Assembly (NCBI RefSeq): GCF_030386795.1
Contig: NZ_JANUQM010000009.1
Span: 262,492-326,491, forward strand
Direction: 5' to 3'
DNA from: Streptomyces sp. S.PNR 29
GTDB taxonomy: Bacteria; Actinomycetota; Actinomycetes; Streptomycetales; Streptomycetaceae
Length of the DNA: 64,000 bases
Part shown: in pieces, positions 10,759 through 19,142 of the stretch
Layout: each line of letters starts with the position of its first letter
How positions within the stretch are numbered: position 1 is the stretch's first letter
Notes under the pieces: generated by a model
Told to the model about the DNA's origin: nothing
The model's database searches: none
Seen by the model: the letters and a program-made list of their open reading frames with translations, nothing else
Translations under genes and position numbers: made by a program

Positions 10759-12597
10759 CTACTGCACGGCACCGCCCCCCACATACCTCTCCGCGAAGTC
10801 CAGTTCCAGCCGCACCTGCTTGATCCGTTCGTCCACCACCAGGGAGCCGTGGCCCGCGTCGTAGCGGTAGACCTCGTGGACGGCGCCTCTCGCTTCGAGG
10901 CGTTTGACGTAGTTCTCGATCTGGCGGATGGGGCAGCGGGGGTCGTTGACGCCGGCGGAGATGTAGACCGGGGCCTTGACCTGGTCGACGTAGGTGAGGG
11001 GGGACGATGCCTCGAAGCGCTCCGGGACCTCCTCGGGGGTGCCGCCCAGCAGGGTGCGGTCCATGGCCTTCAGGGCCTCCATCTCGTCGTGGTAGGCCGT
11101 GACGTAGTCGGCGACCGGCACGGCGGCGATGCCCACGGTCCACGCGTCCGGCTGGACGCCGAGGCCGAGGAGGGTGAGGTAGCCGCCCCAGGAACCGCCG
11201 GTGAGGATCAGGCGGTCGGGGTCGGCGAGGCCGGACGTGATCGCCCATTCCCGTACCGCCGCGATGTCCTCCAGCTCGATCAGGCCGACGCGGTGCTTCA
11301 GGGCGTCGGTCCAGGCGCGGCCGTACCCCGTGGAGCCCCGGTAGTTGACCCGCACCACCGCGTACCCGTGGTCGACCCAGGCCGCCGGGCCCGCGGCGAA
11401 GGAGTCGCTGTCGTGCCAGGTCGGGCCGCCGTGGATGTCGAAGACGGTGGGGAGGGGGCCGGTCGCTCCGGCCGGCTTCTGCACCAGGGCGTGGATGCGG
11501 CCGCCCGGGCCCTGCACCCACACGTCCTCCACGGGCACGGAACCCGGGGACTTCATGCCGGGCGGGTCGAGGACGGCCCGGCCGGTTGTCGAGCGGACCG
11601 TGGACGGTTCGGCGGCCGAGGACCAGAGGTACTCCACGCTGCCGTCGGGGCGGGCCGTCGCGCCCGACACCGTGCCTGCCGGGGTCGGGATCCTCACCAG
11701 TTCACGGCTCGCCAGGTCGTAGCGGAACAGTTCGCTGCGGGCCTCGAAGCTGTGCGCGATCAGCAGGCCGGTGCCGTCCGGGTACCACTCGGCGCTCACG
11801 TCGCCGGGCAGCTCCAGGGCGAGGTCGGTCTCCTCGCCCGAGGCGACGTCCCAGACCAGGGGTTCCCAGCGGCCACGGCGCTGGTGGCCGACGAGCAGGC
11901 GGGTGTCGCCGTCGACCGGGGCGAAGCCCAGCACCTCCAGGCCCAGCTCGACCGTGCCGCCCTTGGTGTCGTCGAGTTCGGCGACCGCCGTGCCGTCGGG
12001 GCGCAGGACGCGCAGCGCCGAGTGCATCGCGTCGCCGTGCTCGGTGTGCTCGACGGCGATCAGCGAGCCGTCGTGGGAGAGGTCGCCGACGCCCGCCGAC
12101 TCGCGGTGGCGGTAGATCTCCACGGGGGGCTCGCCCGTGCGCGCGAGGTGGATCGTCGTACCGTCCTCGTCCGTGGAGCGGCCCACGACCGCCGTGCGCC
12201 CGTCCCGGCCGAGGGCCAGGCCCGCCGGGTACGACGGGTCGAGGCCCGGCGTCGCGAGCTCGTCCTCACCGCCCGCGAACGGCTGGCGGCGCCAGACGCC
12301 GAACTCGTCGCCGTCCTTGTCGTCGAACCACCAGATCCACTCGCCGTCCGGGGAGAGCACGCCGTCCGTCGTGCCGTTGGGCCGGTCGGTGACCTGGCGC
12401 TGCTCTCCGGTCGAACGGTCCCAGGCGTACAGCTCGTACGTCCCTGTCGCGTTCGAGACGAACAAGGAGCGGTCCGGTGCGTCCTCCGCCCAGTCGGGCA
12501 GCGACACCCGGGGCGCCCGGAAGCGCTTCTCCCAGTCCGGCATCTCCTCGTACTGTCCTCGCTGATCCGGCGAGACGGACCCGTTGCTCTCAGTCAT
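10759..12597 (-). CDS. S9-family prolyl oligopeptidase-like serine peptidase
   Basis: A 612-residue cytoplasmic peptidase. An N-terminal beta-propeller (WD/TolB-like repeats such as GVLSPDGEWIWWFDDKDGDEFGVW) is followed by an alpha/beta-hydrolase domain from about 370. The catalytic triad is visible: Ser469 in GGSWGGY, Asp552 in GVNDPRCP and His583 in DAGHGS. No signal peptide is present. It probably cleaves short or acylated peptides (acylaminoacyl-peptidase type). ATG start at 12597. It stands alone, convergent with the RCK-protein gene and divergent from SURF1. Confidence 0.88.
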   Translation of the reverse strand: MTESNGSVSPDQRGQYEEMPDWEKRFRAPRVSLPDWAEDAPDRSLFVSNATGTYELYAWDRSTGEQRQVTDRPNGTTDGVLSPDGEWIWWFDDKDGDEFGVWRRQPFAGGEDELATPGLDPSYPAGLALGRDGRTAVVGRSTDEDGTTIHLARTGEPPVEIYRHRESAGVGDLSHDGSLIAVEHTEHGDAMHSALRVLRPDGTAVAELDDTKGGTVELGLEVLGFAPVDGDTRLLVGHQRRGRWEPLVWDVASGEETDLALELPGDVSAEWYPDGTGLLIAHSFEARSELFRYDLASRELVRIPTPAGTVSGATARPDGSVEYLWSSAAEPSTVRSTTGRAVLDPPGMKSPGSVPVEDVWVQGPGGRIHALVQKPAGATGPLPTVFDIHGGPTWHDSDSFAAGPAAWVDHGYAVVRVNYRGSTGYGRAWTDALKHRVGLIELEDIAAVREWAITSGLADPDRLILTGGSWGGYLTLLGLGVQPDAWTVGIAAVPVADYVTAYHDEMEALKAMDRTLLGGTPEEVPERFEASSPLTYVDQVKAPVYISAGVNDPRCPIRQIENYVKRLEARGAVHEVYRYDAGHGSLVVDERIKQVRLELDFAERYVGGGAVQ

Positions 12598-12801
12598 GGC
12601 CTCATACTGCCCGCTCGGGCCGACAATGCGCCGCCCAGGTCCCCAGCCTGTGGAAAACTTCGCGTCTGTGCAGGCCAGGGCGGATTGTCAGGGCCGGGGT
12701 GCACACTCTCGACATGACCGACACGACCGATCTTCGCAGGACCGTCGAGATTGCCGCCCCCGCGACCGGCTGGCGCGCACGCGCACCGTACCGTTGAGTG
12801 C

Positions 12802-13596
12802 GTGTACCGGTTTCTGCTGACGCCCCGATGGTGGGGGATCAACGTCTTCGTGCTGCTCTCCATCCCCTTCTGCGTCTTCATGGGGTCATGGCAGCTGGGC
12901 CGCTTCGAGGACCGGGTGCAGGATCATCGCAACGCGACCGAGCAGGCCGCGACCTACCGCAAGGAGGCGGCCCGCCCGCTGGCGGAGCTGCTGCCGGTGG
13001 ACAAGGCCACCGTCGGCAAGCAGGTCACCGCGACCGGCCGGTACGGCAAGCAACTCCTCGTGCCCGACCGGGAGCTGGACGGCAAGCAGGGCTACTACGT
13101 CCTGACGCTGCTGCGCACCGACTCCGGCAGGGCGCTGCCGGTCGTGCGCGGCTGGCTGCCCGGCAAGCCCGACGCGGCGAAGGCCCCGGCCCCGCCCAGC
13201 GGCGAGGTCACCGTCACGGGGGCGTTGCAGGCGTCCGAGACCCCGGGCGACAACGGCGTCAGCGCGCGCGGCGGTCTGCCGGCCGGGCAGACGGCGGCGA
13301 TCAGCGCGGCGTCGCTGGTGAACCTCGTGCCGTACGACGTGTACGACGCGTGGGTCACGCTCAACCGGGGCGACTCCGGGATGAAGGCCGTGCCGGTGAC
13401 CGTGGCGACGGGCAGCGGGCTGGATCTGAAGGCGTTCCAGAACCTCGGTTACACCGCCGAGTGGTTCGCCTTCGTCGGCTTCGTGATCTTCATGTGGTTC
13501 CGGCTGCTGCGCCGCGAGGTGGAGTTCGTGCGGGACGCGGAGCTGGGGTTGCTCCCCGAGGAGGAGCAGCAACAGCCCAGTCCGTCCGGAGTGTGA
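12802..13596 (+). CDS. SURF1-family cytochrome oxidase assembly protein
   Basis: A 264-residue protein with the SURF1 plan: an N-terminal transmembrane helix (WWGINVFVLLSIPFCVFMGSWQLGRF), a periplasm-facing domain (GKQGYYVLTLLRTDSGRALPVVRGWLPG) and a second helix near the C-terminus (YTAEWFAFVGFVIFMWFRLLRREVEFVRD). SURF1 proteins help insert heme a or assemble aa3 oxidase. The GTG at 12802 is selected because the first helix starts right after it; a TACCGT -10-like box (12789-12794) sits 7 bases upstream, suggesting a leaderless message. No oxidase genes are adjacent. Confidence 0.88.
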   Translation: MYRFLLTPRWWGINVFVLLSIPFCVFMGSWQLGRFEDRVQDHRNATEQAATYRKEAARPLAELLPVDKATVGKQVTATGRYGKQLLVPDRELDGKQGYYVLTLLRTDSGRALPVVRGWLPGKPDAAKAPAPPSGEVTVTGALQASETPGDNGVSARGGLPAGQTAAISAASLVNLVPYDVYDAWVTLNRGDSGMKAVPVTVATGSGLDLKAFQNLGYTAEWFAFVGFVIFMWFRLLRREVEFVRDAELGLLPEEEQQQPSPSGV

Positions 13597-13622
13597 GGAC
13601 GAGGTCCGGGTTCCGCGGGCTC

Positions 13623-14783
13623 TCAGGAGCCTGCCAGCACACCCGTCCAGTACACGGTCCCCGCGCAGGCGTTGGACACCGTCACCGTGGCCGAAGCCGT
13701 CCCCGTCTCCGCCGTGTACGTCACCGCCACGCTGCCGTCGGCCGTGCCGTCCTCCGTGACCAGCTGGGTCGACGTGCCGGTGTCGCCACCGGTGGAGGTG
13801 CCGCCGGCGTCGGCGCTGGTGTCCTGGGTCGGCGTCGGGGTGGGTGAGGGGTCGGGTCCGCCGGTGCTGCCGCCGTCGGTGCCGCCGTTGGTGGGGCAGG
13901 TCTCGGTGGGCACCCAGGCGAACTTCACGTCGTACGCGGCCCCCGGCTGGAGCACCAGCTGCGCGGCCTCCAGGGACGGGTCGGGCAGTGCGGCCGCCGG
14001 GTCCCCGGCCACATGCCGGGCCGTGGCGATCTTGGCGGGGTCCGCCGCGCCCTGGGCGAGCGCACCCACCGTGCCGGGGCTGCTGACCGTGCAGCTCGCG
14101 GTGGAGATGTTGGTGACCCGGAAGGAGCCGTAGACCGCGCCGGTGGAGTCGGGCGCGCCGCTGCTCGCGGTGGCCGAGCCGAGCTGGGCCGCCGTGCACA
14201 CCGGGACGCCGGCCGCGCTGCTGGACGGCGGGTTGGCGCCCGCGCTGACCCCGGTGCCGGGACCGGTGCCCTTGCCCTTGCCCTCCTCCTTGGCGTTGCC
14301 CTTGCCCTTGTCCTCGGTCTTGCCCGAGGTGTCGCCAGAGGTGCTCTCGCCGCCGTCCGGGCCCTTGCCCTCGCTCGCCCCGCCCTGGGTCTGCGAGGCC
14401 TGTCCGGCGATGGACGGGTTGGCGTCGGAGTCGGCGGAGTTGGAGACGTGCACCAGTGCCGGGACGGCGGTGCCGATGAAGAGGGCGGCGGCCGCCATGC
14501 CGACGGCTGCCTGCCGTTTGCGGGCCCGGCGCGCGGGCACCGCCCGCCGCAGGTACTCCAGGGTGCCGTCGCGCGGCTCCACCTCCTGAACCGCCTGGTG
14601 GAGCATCGTGCGCAGTGCCAGCTCGTCCGATTCGAGCCCGTTCGGGCTCTGGTCGTCTGGGCCGTGGTTCACAGTTCCGTTCCCAGCGTGCGATTGCTTC
14701 GGCTTCTGCCCGTTCAGCCTCGTCGGCTCGCGCCACTCGTACGGCTCGTGCGAGCCGCGCCGCGCATCGTGGCCCTCGCTCAT
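13623..14783 (-). CDS. Membrane protein coupled to ECF sigma factor (candidate anti-sigma)
   Basis: A 386-residue protein. A cytoplasmic N-terminus of about 90 residues includes a helical stretch LRTMLHQAVQEVEPRDGTLEYLRRAVPARRARKR. One transmembrane helix (91-113) leads to a long extracytoplasmic part that starts with a Lys/Gly/Ser-rich linker and ends in beta-rich domains with paired cysteines (PVCTAAQL, SCTVSSPG, ETCPTNGG, NACAGTVYW). Its ATG overlaps the TGA of the sigma gene (ATGA). A sigma gene followed by a coupled single-pass protein suggests an anti-sigma factor, but I see no zinc-binding HxxxCxxC, so this is inference. It converges on SURF1 27 bases away. Confidence 0.75.
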   Translation of the reverse strand: MSEGHDARRGSHEPYEWREPTRLNGQKPKQSHAGNGTVNHGPDDQSPNGLESDELALRTMLHQAVQEVEPRDGTLEYLRRAVPARRARKRQAAVGMAAAALFIGTAVPALVHVSNSADSDANPSIAGQASQTQGGASEGKGPDGGESTSGDTSGKTEDKGKGNAKEEGKGKGTGPGTGVSAGANPPSSSAAGVPVCTAAQLGSATASSGAPDSTGAVYGSFRVTNISTASCTVSSPGTVGALAQGAADPAKIATARHVAGDPAAALPDPSLEAAQLVLQPGAAYDVKFAWVPTETCPTNGGTDGGSTGGPDPSPTPTPTQDTSADAGGTSTGGDTGTSTQLVTEDGTADGSVAVTYTAETGTASATVTVSNACAGTVYWTGVLAGS

Positions 14784-15454
14784 GCCGGCGCCTCCATGGC
14801 CACCCGGAGCGCCGCGATGCCGCGCGAGCCGTACGCCTTCACCGAGCCCAGCGATATGCCGAGCGTCTCGGCGACCTGCGCCTCGGTCATGTCCGCGAAG
14901 TAGCGCAGGACCAGCACCTCGCGCTGGCGACGCTGCAGGCCCTTCATCGCCTTGATGAGGGAGTCGCGCTCCAGCTGGTCGTACGCGCCTTCCTCCGCGC
15001 TCGCCATGTCGGGCATGGGCTTCGACAGCAGCTTCAGGCCGAGGATGCGGCGGCGCAGTGCCGAACGCGAGAGGTTGACGACCGTCTGACGCAGGTACGC
15101 CAGCGTCTTCTCCGGGTCGCGGACCCGCTTGCGCGCCGAGTGGACGCGGATGAAGGCCTCCTGGACGACATCCTCACAGGAGGCGGTGTCGTCGAGCAGG
15201 AGGGCGGCGAGACCCAGCAGCGACCGGTAGTGGGCGCGGTAGGTCTCGGTGAGGTGGTCGACGGTGGTACCGGCCGCAACGACATCCTCGGCACCGTCGC
15301 GCTGATTCGGTATGCGGGCGGGCCGCGCTGCGGGCATGGGCGCGATCACCGGCATGCCACCGGGCGCGCCGGCCATGCGCGGTCGGACCGGCCGACGGGG
15401 CGGCCGGAAAGCCGTACCGCGCGTCGCCGCACTGAAGTCGAGTACCTCTGCCAC
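14780..15454 (-). CDS. ECF RNA polymerase sigma factor (SigE/SigM-like)
   Basis: A 224-residue sigma-70-like factor. A Pro/Arg-rich N-terminal extension of about 65 residues is followed by region 2 (YRAHYRSLLGLAALLLDDTASCEDVVQEAFIRV) and region 4 (LQRRQREVLVLRYFADMTEAQVAETLGISLGSVKAYGSRGIAALR). The GTG at 15454 is the furthest upstream start; the extension is not typical of ECF factors, so a shorter start near VVAAGTTVDHL is possible. It is translationally coupled to the downstream membrane protein. A pair of tandem dyads about 160-190 bases upstream may control it. Confidence 0.87.
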   Translation of the reverse strand: MAEVLDFSAATRGTAFRPPRRPVRPRMAGAPGGMPVIAPMPAARPARIPNQRDGAEDVVAAGTTVDHLTETYRAHYRSLLGLAALLLDDTASCEDVVQEAFIRVHSARKRVRDPEKTLAYLRQTVVNLSRSALRRRILGLKLLSKPMPDMASAEEGAYDQLERDSLIKAMKGLQRRQREVLVLRYFADMTEAQVAETLGISLGSVKAYGSRGIAALRVAMEAPA

Positions 15455-15611
15455 GCCAGTTGGACACGCCTACCCCCGCAAGGGTTGTACGTGCCGGGCG
15501 TCACGTTCGGGCCGGTCTTCGCCGACCGTCTACCCGCGTCAGGCAGCACAACCGACGGTGCATCAATTGCCCTCATGCGTCCCGCTCTTCCCCTATGTCC
15601 AGATATGAAGG

Positions 15612-15646
15612 GGCGTCCCCACGCCCGTTCCAGGCGTCCCCACGCC
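15612..15646. promoter_or_regulatory. Two tandem 14-bp dyads spaced 21 bp
   Basis: GGCGTCCCCACGCC occurs at 15612-15625 and again, identically, at 15633-15646. Each copy is an inverted repeat (GGCGT/ACGCC around CCCC). The centre-to-centre distance is 21 bp, about two helical turns, which suits a dimeric regulator bound side by side. It lies upstream of the ECF sigma gene. Alternatively the copies could be small RNA hairpins. Confidence 0.45.
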
Positions 15647-15688
15647 TGTGAAGCGCTCCCACGGCCCTGAAAGGTGACCGCAAAGACG

Positions 15689-15724
15689 CTCCCCGCCCTC
15701 CGCGCGGTTGCGGAGGGCGGGGAG
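15689..15724. terminator. 15-bp-stem terminator after asd
   Basis: Perfect arms CTCCCCGCCCTCCGC (15689-15703) and GCGGAGGGCGGGGAG (15710-15724) enclose GCGGTT. It is about 126 bases past the asd stop in the direction of ask-asd transcription and insulates the sigma gene. Confidence 0.75.
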
Positions 15725-15849
15725 GTAAATCCTCTGACGCCGAAGGGCCGGGTACAAGTGTTCCGTACCGCCGATCGGTTCACATGTCGCACATAGATCC
15801 TACAAACGTTTACAGCGCACGCGCGGAGATTTCCGTCACCGGTGCGGAC

Positions 15850-16926
15850 TCAGGACATCTCCGCCGCCACCAGCTCCGCGATCTGCGCGGTGTTGAGAGC
15901 CGCGCCCTTGCGCAGGTTGTCGCCGCAGACGAAGAGTTCCAGGGCCGTCGGGTCGTCCAGCGCCCGCCGCACCCGTCCCACCCAGGTCGGGTCGGTGCCG
16001 GCCACGTCGGCGGGCGTGGGGAACTCCCCGGCCTCCGGGTTGTCGAACAGCACGACACCGGGCGCCGTGGCGAGGATCTCGCGGGCCTTGTCGACGGTGA
16101 CCTCGCCCTCGAAGCAGGCGTGCACGGTCAGCGAGTGCGCGGTGACCACGGGCACCCGCACACACGTCACCGCGACCGGCAACGCCGGCAGCCCGAGGAT
16201 CTTGCGGGACTCGTCCCGCACCTTCATCTCCTCCGAGGACCAGCCGTCGTCCTTCAGCGACCCGGCCCACGGAACGACGTTCAGCGCGACCGGCTCCGGG
16301 AACGGCCCCGTGTCGTCCCCCACGGCCCGCCGGAGGTCACCGGGGCTGGTCCCCAGTTCCGTACCGGCCACCAGGGACAGCTGCCGCCGCAGCGTTGCGA
16401 CGCCGGCCCGGCCCGCCCCGCTCACCGCCTGGTACGAGGAGACCACCAGCCCGCGCAGCCCGAACTCGGCGTGCAGCGCGCCCAGCGCCACGATCATGGA
16501 CAGCGTCGTGCAGTTGGGGTTGGCGATGATCCCGCGCCGGCGCATCCGTACGGCGTGCGGATTGACCTCGGGCACGACCAGCGGCACCTCCGGGTCCATC
16601 CGGAAGGCGCCGGAGTTGTCGACCACCACCACGCCCCGCGCGGCGGCGAGCGGTGCCCAGTGCGCGGACACCTCGTCGGGTACGTCGAACATCGCGACGT
16701 CGACCCCGTCGAAGGCCTCCTCCGACAGGGCCACCACCTCGACCTCCTCGCCGCGCACGGCCAGCTTGCGGCCGGCCGAGCGCGGCGAGGCGATCAGTCG
16801 GATCTCACCCCAGATGTCCGCGCGCTGGGACAGGATCTGGAGCATGACGGCACCGACGGCCCCGGTCGCTCCCACGACCGCGAGCGTCGGACGCCCGGAC
16901 CGTCCGGTCCGCCCGGTGCCCGTCAT
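15850..16926 (-). CDS. asd: Aspartate-semialdehyde dehydrogenase
   Basis: A 358-residue enzyme that reduces 4-aspartyl phosphate to aspartate semialdehyde with NADPH, the second step of the lysine/threonine/methionine/diaminopimelate pathway. The NADP motif is VVGATGAVG near residue 17, the catalytic cysteine is Cys139 in ANPNCTT, and the catalytic histidine region is VVTAHSLTVHACFEG. The start ATG overlaps the aspartokinase stop by one base (TGATG), so the two steps are coupled. The C-terminal part is slightly unusual (QERxFxPxxP replaced by other sequence), but all active-site elements are present. Confidence 0.93.
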   Translation of the reverse strand: MTGTGRTGRSGRPTLAVVGATGAVGAVMLQILSQRADIWGEIRLIASPRSAGRKLAVRGEEVEVVALSEEAFDGVDVAMFDVPDEVSAHWAPLAAARGVVVVDNSGAFRMDPEVPLVVPEVNPHAVRMRRRGIIANPNCTTLSMIVALGALHAEFGLRGLVVSSYQAVSGAGRAGVATLRRQLSLVAGTELGTSPGDLRRAVGDDTGPFPEPVALNVVPWAGSLKDDGWSSEEMKVRDESRKILGLPALPVAVTCVRVPVVTAHSLTVHACFEGEVTVDKAREILATAPGVVLFDNPEAGEFPTPADVAGTDPTWVGRVRRALDDPTALELFVCGDNLRKGAALNTAQIAELVAAEMS

Positions 16927-17447
16927 CAGCGGCCGGTGCCTCCGTAGACCACGGCCTCGTCGCTGTCGGAGTCGAGCCCGAAGGCGCTGTGGACGGCACG
17001 GACGGCCTCGGGCACGTCGTCGGCCCGGGTGACGACCGAGATGCGGATCTCGGAGGTCGAGATCAGCTCGATGTTCACGCCCGCGTCGCTCAGCGCCTCG
17101 AAGAAGGCGGCCGTGACGCCCGGGTTGGTCTTCATCCCCGCGCCGACCAGGGAGATCTTGCCGATCTGGTCGTCGTAGCGCAGCGAGTCGAAGCCGATTC
17201 CGGCCTTGTTCTTCTCCAGTGCGTCGATGGCCTTGCGGCCCTCGGTCTTCGGCAGCGTGAAGGAGATGTCCGTCAGGCCCGTGGAGGCGGCGGACACGTT
17301 CTGCACGACCATGTCGATGTTGATCTCGGCGTCGGCGATCGTGCGGAAGATCGAGGCCGCCTCGCCCGGCTTGTCCGGCACGCCGACGACCGTGATCTTG
17401 GCCTCGGAGGTGTCGTGCGCGACACCGGAGATGATGGCCTGCTCCAC
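16926..17447 (-). CDS. Aspartokinase beta subunit from internal start
   Basis: Codon 253 of ask is a GTG (17445-17447) that opens VEQAIISGVAHDTSEAKITV, with AAGGGGAC a few bases upstream. The frame would give a 173-residue protein made of the two ACT domains. Corynebacterial aspartokinase is known to be an alpha2-beta2 enzyme whose beta subunit starts at the equivalent place (around residue 250). The ribosome site and alignment are seen here; expression is inferred. Confidence 0.7.
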   Translation of the reverse strand: MEQAIISGVAHDTSEAKITVVGVPDKPGEAASIFRTIADAEINIDMVVQNVSAASTGLTDISFTLPKTEGRKAIDALEKNKAGIGFDSLRYDDQIGKISLVGAGMKTNPGVTAAFFEALSDAGVNIELISTSEIRISVVTRADDVPEAVRAVHSAFGLDSDSDEAVVYGGTGR

Positions 17448-18203
17448 CTGCTTGTCCCCTTGGTTGATCGGCTCGCTGCTGACCCACGTGCCCTGCAGCC
17501 CGCTGAAGGACGAGCGGACGTGGATCGGGATGTTGTACCGGCGGGCGTACTCCACGCAGCGGTGGAGCAGCACCTTCGACCCGGACGAGGCCAGCTCCAG
17601 CATGTCCTCGAAGGAGATCCAGTCGATCTTCCGGGCCTTCTTCACCACGCGCGGGTCGGCGGTGAACACGCCGTCGACGTCGGTGTAGATCTCGCAGACA
17701 TCGGCGTCCAGGGCGGCGGCCAGGGCCACGGCGGTGGTGTCGGAGCCGCCCCGCCCGAGCGTGGTGATGTCCTTGGTGTCCTGGCTGACACCCTGGAAAC
17801 CGGCGACGATCGCGATGTTGCCCTCGTCCACCGAGGTGCGGATACGGCCCGGCGTGACGTCGATGATCCGCGCTTTGTTGTGGACCGAGTCGGTGATGAC
17901 ACCTGCCTGGCTGCCGGTGAAGGACTGGGCCTCGTGGCCCAGGTTTTTGATCGCCATGGCCAGCAGGGCCATGGAGATCCGCTCTCCGGCGGTCAGCAGC
18001 ATGTCGAGCTCGCGCCCGGCAGGGATCGGGGAAACCTGCTCGGCGAGATCGATCAGCTCGTCCGTCGTGTCGCCCATCGCGGAAACCACGGCCACCACCT
18101 GGTTGCCGTTCTTCTTCGCTTCCACGATCCGCTTGGCGACGCGCTTGATGCCCTCGGCATCGGCTACGGAGGAGCCTCCGTACTTCTGCACGACAAGGCC
18201 CAC
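16926..18203 (-). CDS. ask: Aspartokinase (alpha subunit)
   Basis: A 425-residue aspartate kinase, the first step of the aspartate family pathway. The N-terminal kinase domain begins LVVQKYGGSSVADAEGI and includes TLGRGGSDTTAVALAAAL; two C-terminal ACT domains (from about 265) provide feedback control, as in the lysine-plus-threonine-regulated actinobacterial enzyme. The start is GTG at 18203 with GAGGAG upstream. An internal in-frame GTG at 17447 with its own ribosome site probably yields the separate regulatory beta subunit. It diverges from a two-component operon. Confidence 0.94.
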   Translation of the reverse strand: MGLVVQKYGGSSVADAEGIKRVAKRIVEAKKNGNQVVAVVSAMGDTTDELIDLAEQVSPIPAGRELDMLLTAGERISMALLAMAIKNLGHEAQSFTGSQAGVITDSVHNKARIIDVTPGRIRTSVDEGNIAIVAGFQGVSQDTKDITTLGRGGSDTTAVALAAALDADVCEIYTDVDGVFTADPRVVKKARKIDWISFEDMLELASSGSKVLLHRCVEYARRYNIPIHVRSSFSGLQGTWVSSEPINQGDKQVEQAIISGVAHDTSEAKITVVGVPDKPGEAASIFRTIADAEINIDMVVQNVSAASTGLTDISFTLPKTEGRKAIDALEKNKAGIGFDSLRYDDQIGKISLVGAGMKTNPGVTAAFFEALSDAGVNIELISTSEIRISVVTRADDVPEAVRAVHSAFGLDSDSDEAVVYGGTGR

Positions 18204-18403
18204 GTGCGCTCCTCGCTCAGTCCGTCTCTTTCCGCACGTACGTATATGTACTGCGGTCGGCTCAGTCTAACGAGCGTCCGAAAATCCCTTCTGTGGTATC
18301 GCATGGTGAGATTTCCGGGCTGCTCGTTCAGAGCTGCTCATGCCCAAGCAGCCGCACGCCACTCGAAAAAGTGCTTCGCATCACAAACGGCACCTCAGTG
18401 TGG

Positions 18404-18432
18404 GCTGTGAATTAAGTTTCAAGCACTAGGGT
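18404..18432 (+). promoter_or_regulatory. Promoter for leaderless OmpR-type regulator
   Basis: A TAGGGT -10 box at 18427-18432 lies 8 bases before the GTG at 18441, placing the transcription start at or next to the start codon. The -35 region (GCTGTG at 18404-18409, 17-bp spacing) is weak. There is no convincing Shine-Dalgarno, in line with a leaderless message. Confidence 0.45.
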
Positions 18433-18440
18433 TCGGGGCT

Positions 18441-19142
18441 GTGCGCGTACTTCTCGTGGAAGACGATGAGCCGGTCGCCGAGTCGCTCCGCCGTGGCCTC
18501 AGGCGCTACGGATTCGAGGTGGACTGGGTCACCACGGGCGCGGCCGCGCTGGCCCACCCGGACCCGTACGACGTCGTCCTGCTCGACCTCGGCCTGCCGG
18601 ACACCGACGGCCTCGACGTGTGCAAGGAGCTGCGGGAGCGCGGCGACGTGCCGATCATCGTGATCAGCGCCCGCAGCGACGAGACGGACCGGGTGGTGGG
18701 CCTGGAACTCGGCGCCGACGACTACGTCTCCAAGCCGTTCGGCGTCCGGGAGGTCATCGCGCGCATCCGGGCGGTCATGCGGCGCGTCCAGCCGCGTACC
18801 GAGGTCTCCGGGACCGGCCCCGACCGCTACGGCCCCCGCCTGACGATCGACCGCAAGGCCGCCCGGGTCCGCCTGGACGGTGAGGAGGTCGCCCTCGCGC
18901 CGAAGGAGTACGACCTGCTGGCCTTCCTCACCGAGGAGCCCGGGGCGCTGATGTCGCGGGAGCAGATCATGGAGGCGGTGTGGGACGCGAACTGGTTCGG
19001 GCCGACCAAGACGCTGGACGTGCACGTGGCGGCGCTGCGCCGGAAGCTGAAGGGCGCGATCACCATCGAGGCGGTGCGCGGGGTGGGCTTCCGGCTGGAG
19101 GTCGACGGTGACGGAGCAAGCAGTGGTGGCGGCGCGTCGTGA
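18441..19142 (+). CDS. OmpR/PhoB-family response regulator
   Basis: A 233-residue regulator. The receiver domain has the acidic pocket VEDDE, phospho-acceptor Asp49 in VVLLDLGLPDTDG, and KPF near residue 100. A winged-helix DNA-binding domain follows (LAPKEYDLLAFLTEEPGALMSREQIMEAVW; TKTLDVHVAALRRKL; VRGVGFRL). GTG start. Its stop overlaps the histidine kinase GTG by 4 bases. It diverges from ask. The regulon is unknown; autoregulation of the divergent region is plausible. Confidence 0.93.
   Translation: MRVLLVEDDEPVAESLRRGLRRYGFEVDWVTTGAAALAHPDPYDVVLLDLGLPDTDGLDVCKELRERGDVPIIVISARSDETDRVVGLELGADDYVSKPFGVREVIARIRAVMRRVQPRTEVSGTGPDRYGPRLTIDRKAARVRLDGEEVALAPKEYDLLAFLTEEPGALMSREQIMEAVWDANWFGPTKTLDVHVAALRRKLKGAITIEAVRGVGFRLEVDGDGASSGGGAS

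Larger units (their letters stand above)
15455..15849. other. Intergenic region between ECF sigma gene and asd
   Basis: I see no credible gene in these 395 bases. They hold the 5' region of the sigma gene, two tandem dyads (15612-15646) and a long terminator hairpin (15689-15724) for the ask-asd operon. The 15740-15840 part is less GC-rich than the surrounding genes. Confidence 0.6.

Noticed and set aside
8627..11521. A long minus-strand frame opposite the RCK-protein gene
   Set aside because: Arg/Gly/Pro-rich shadow of the RCK gene; no domain.
12714..12797. A 27-codon frame before SURF1 with stop close to the SURF1 start
   Set aside because: It has an ATG but no ribosome site and no known homologue; kept out of the features as unsupported.
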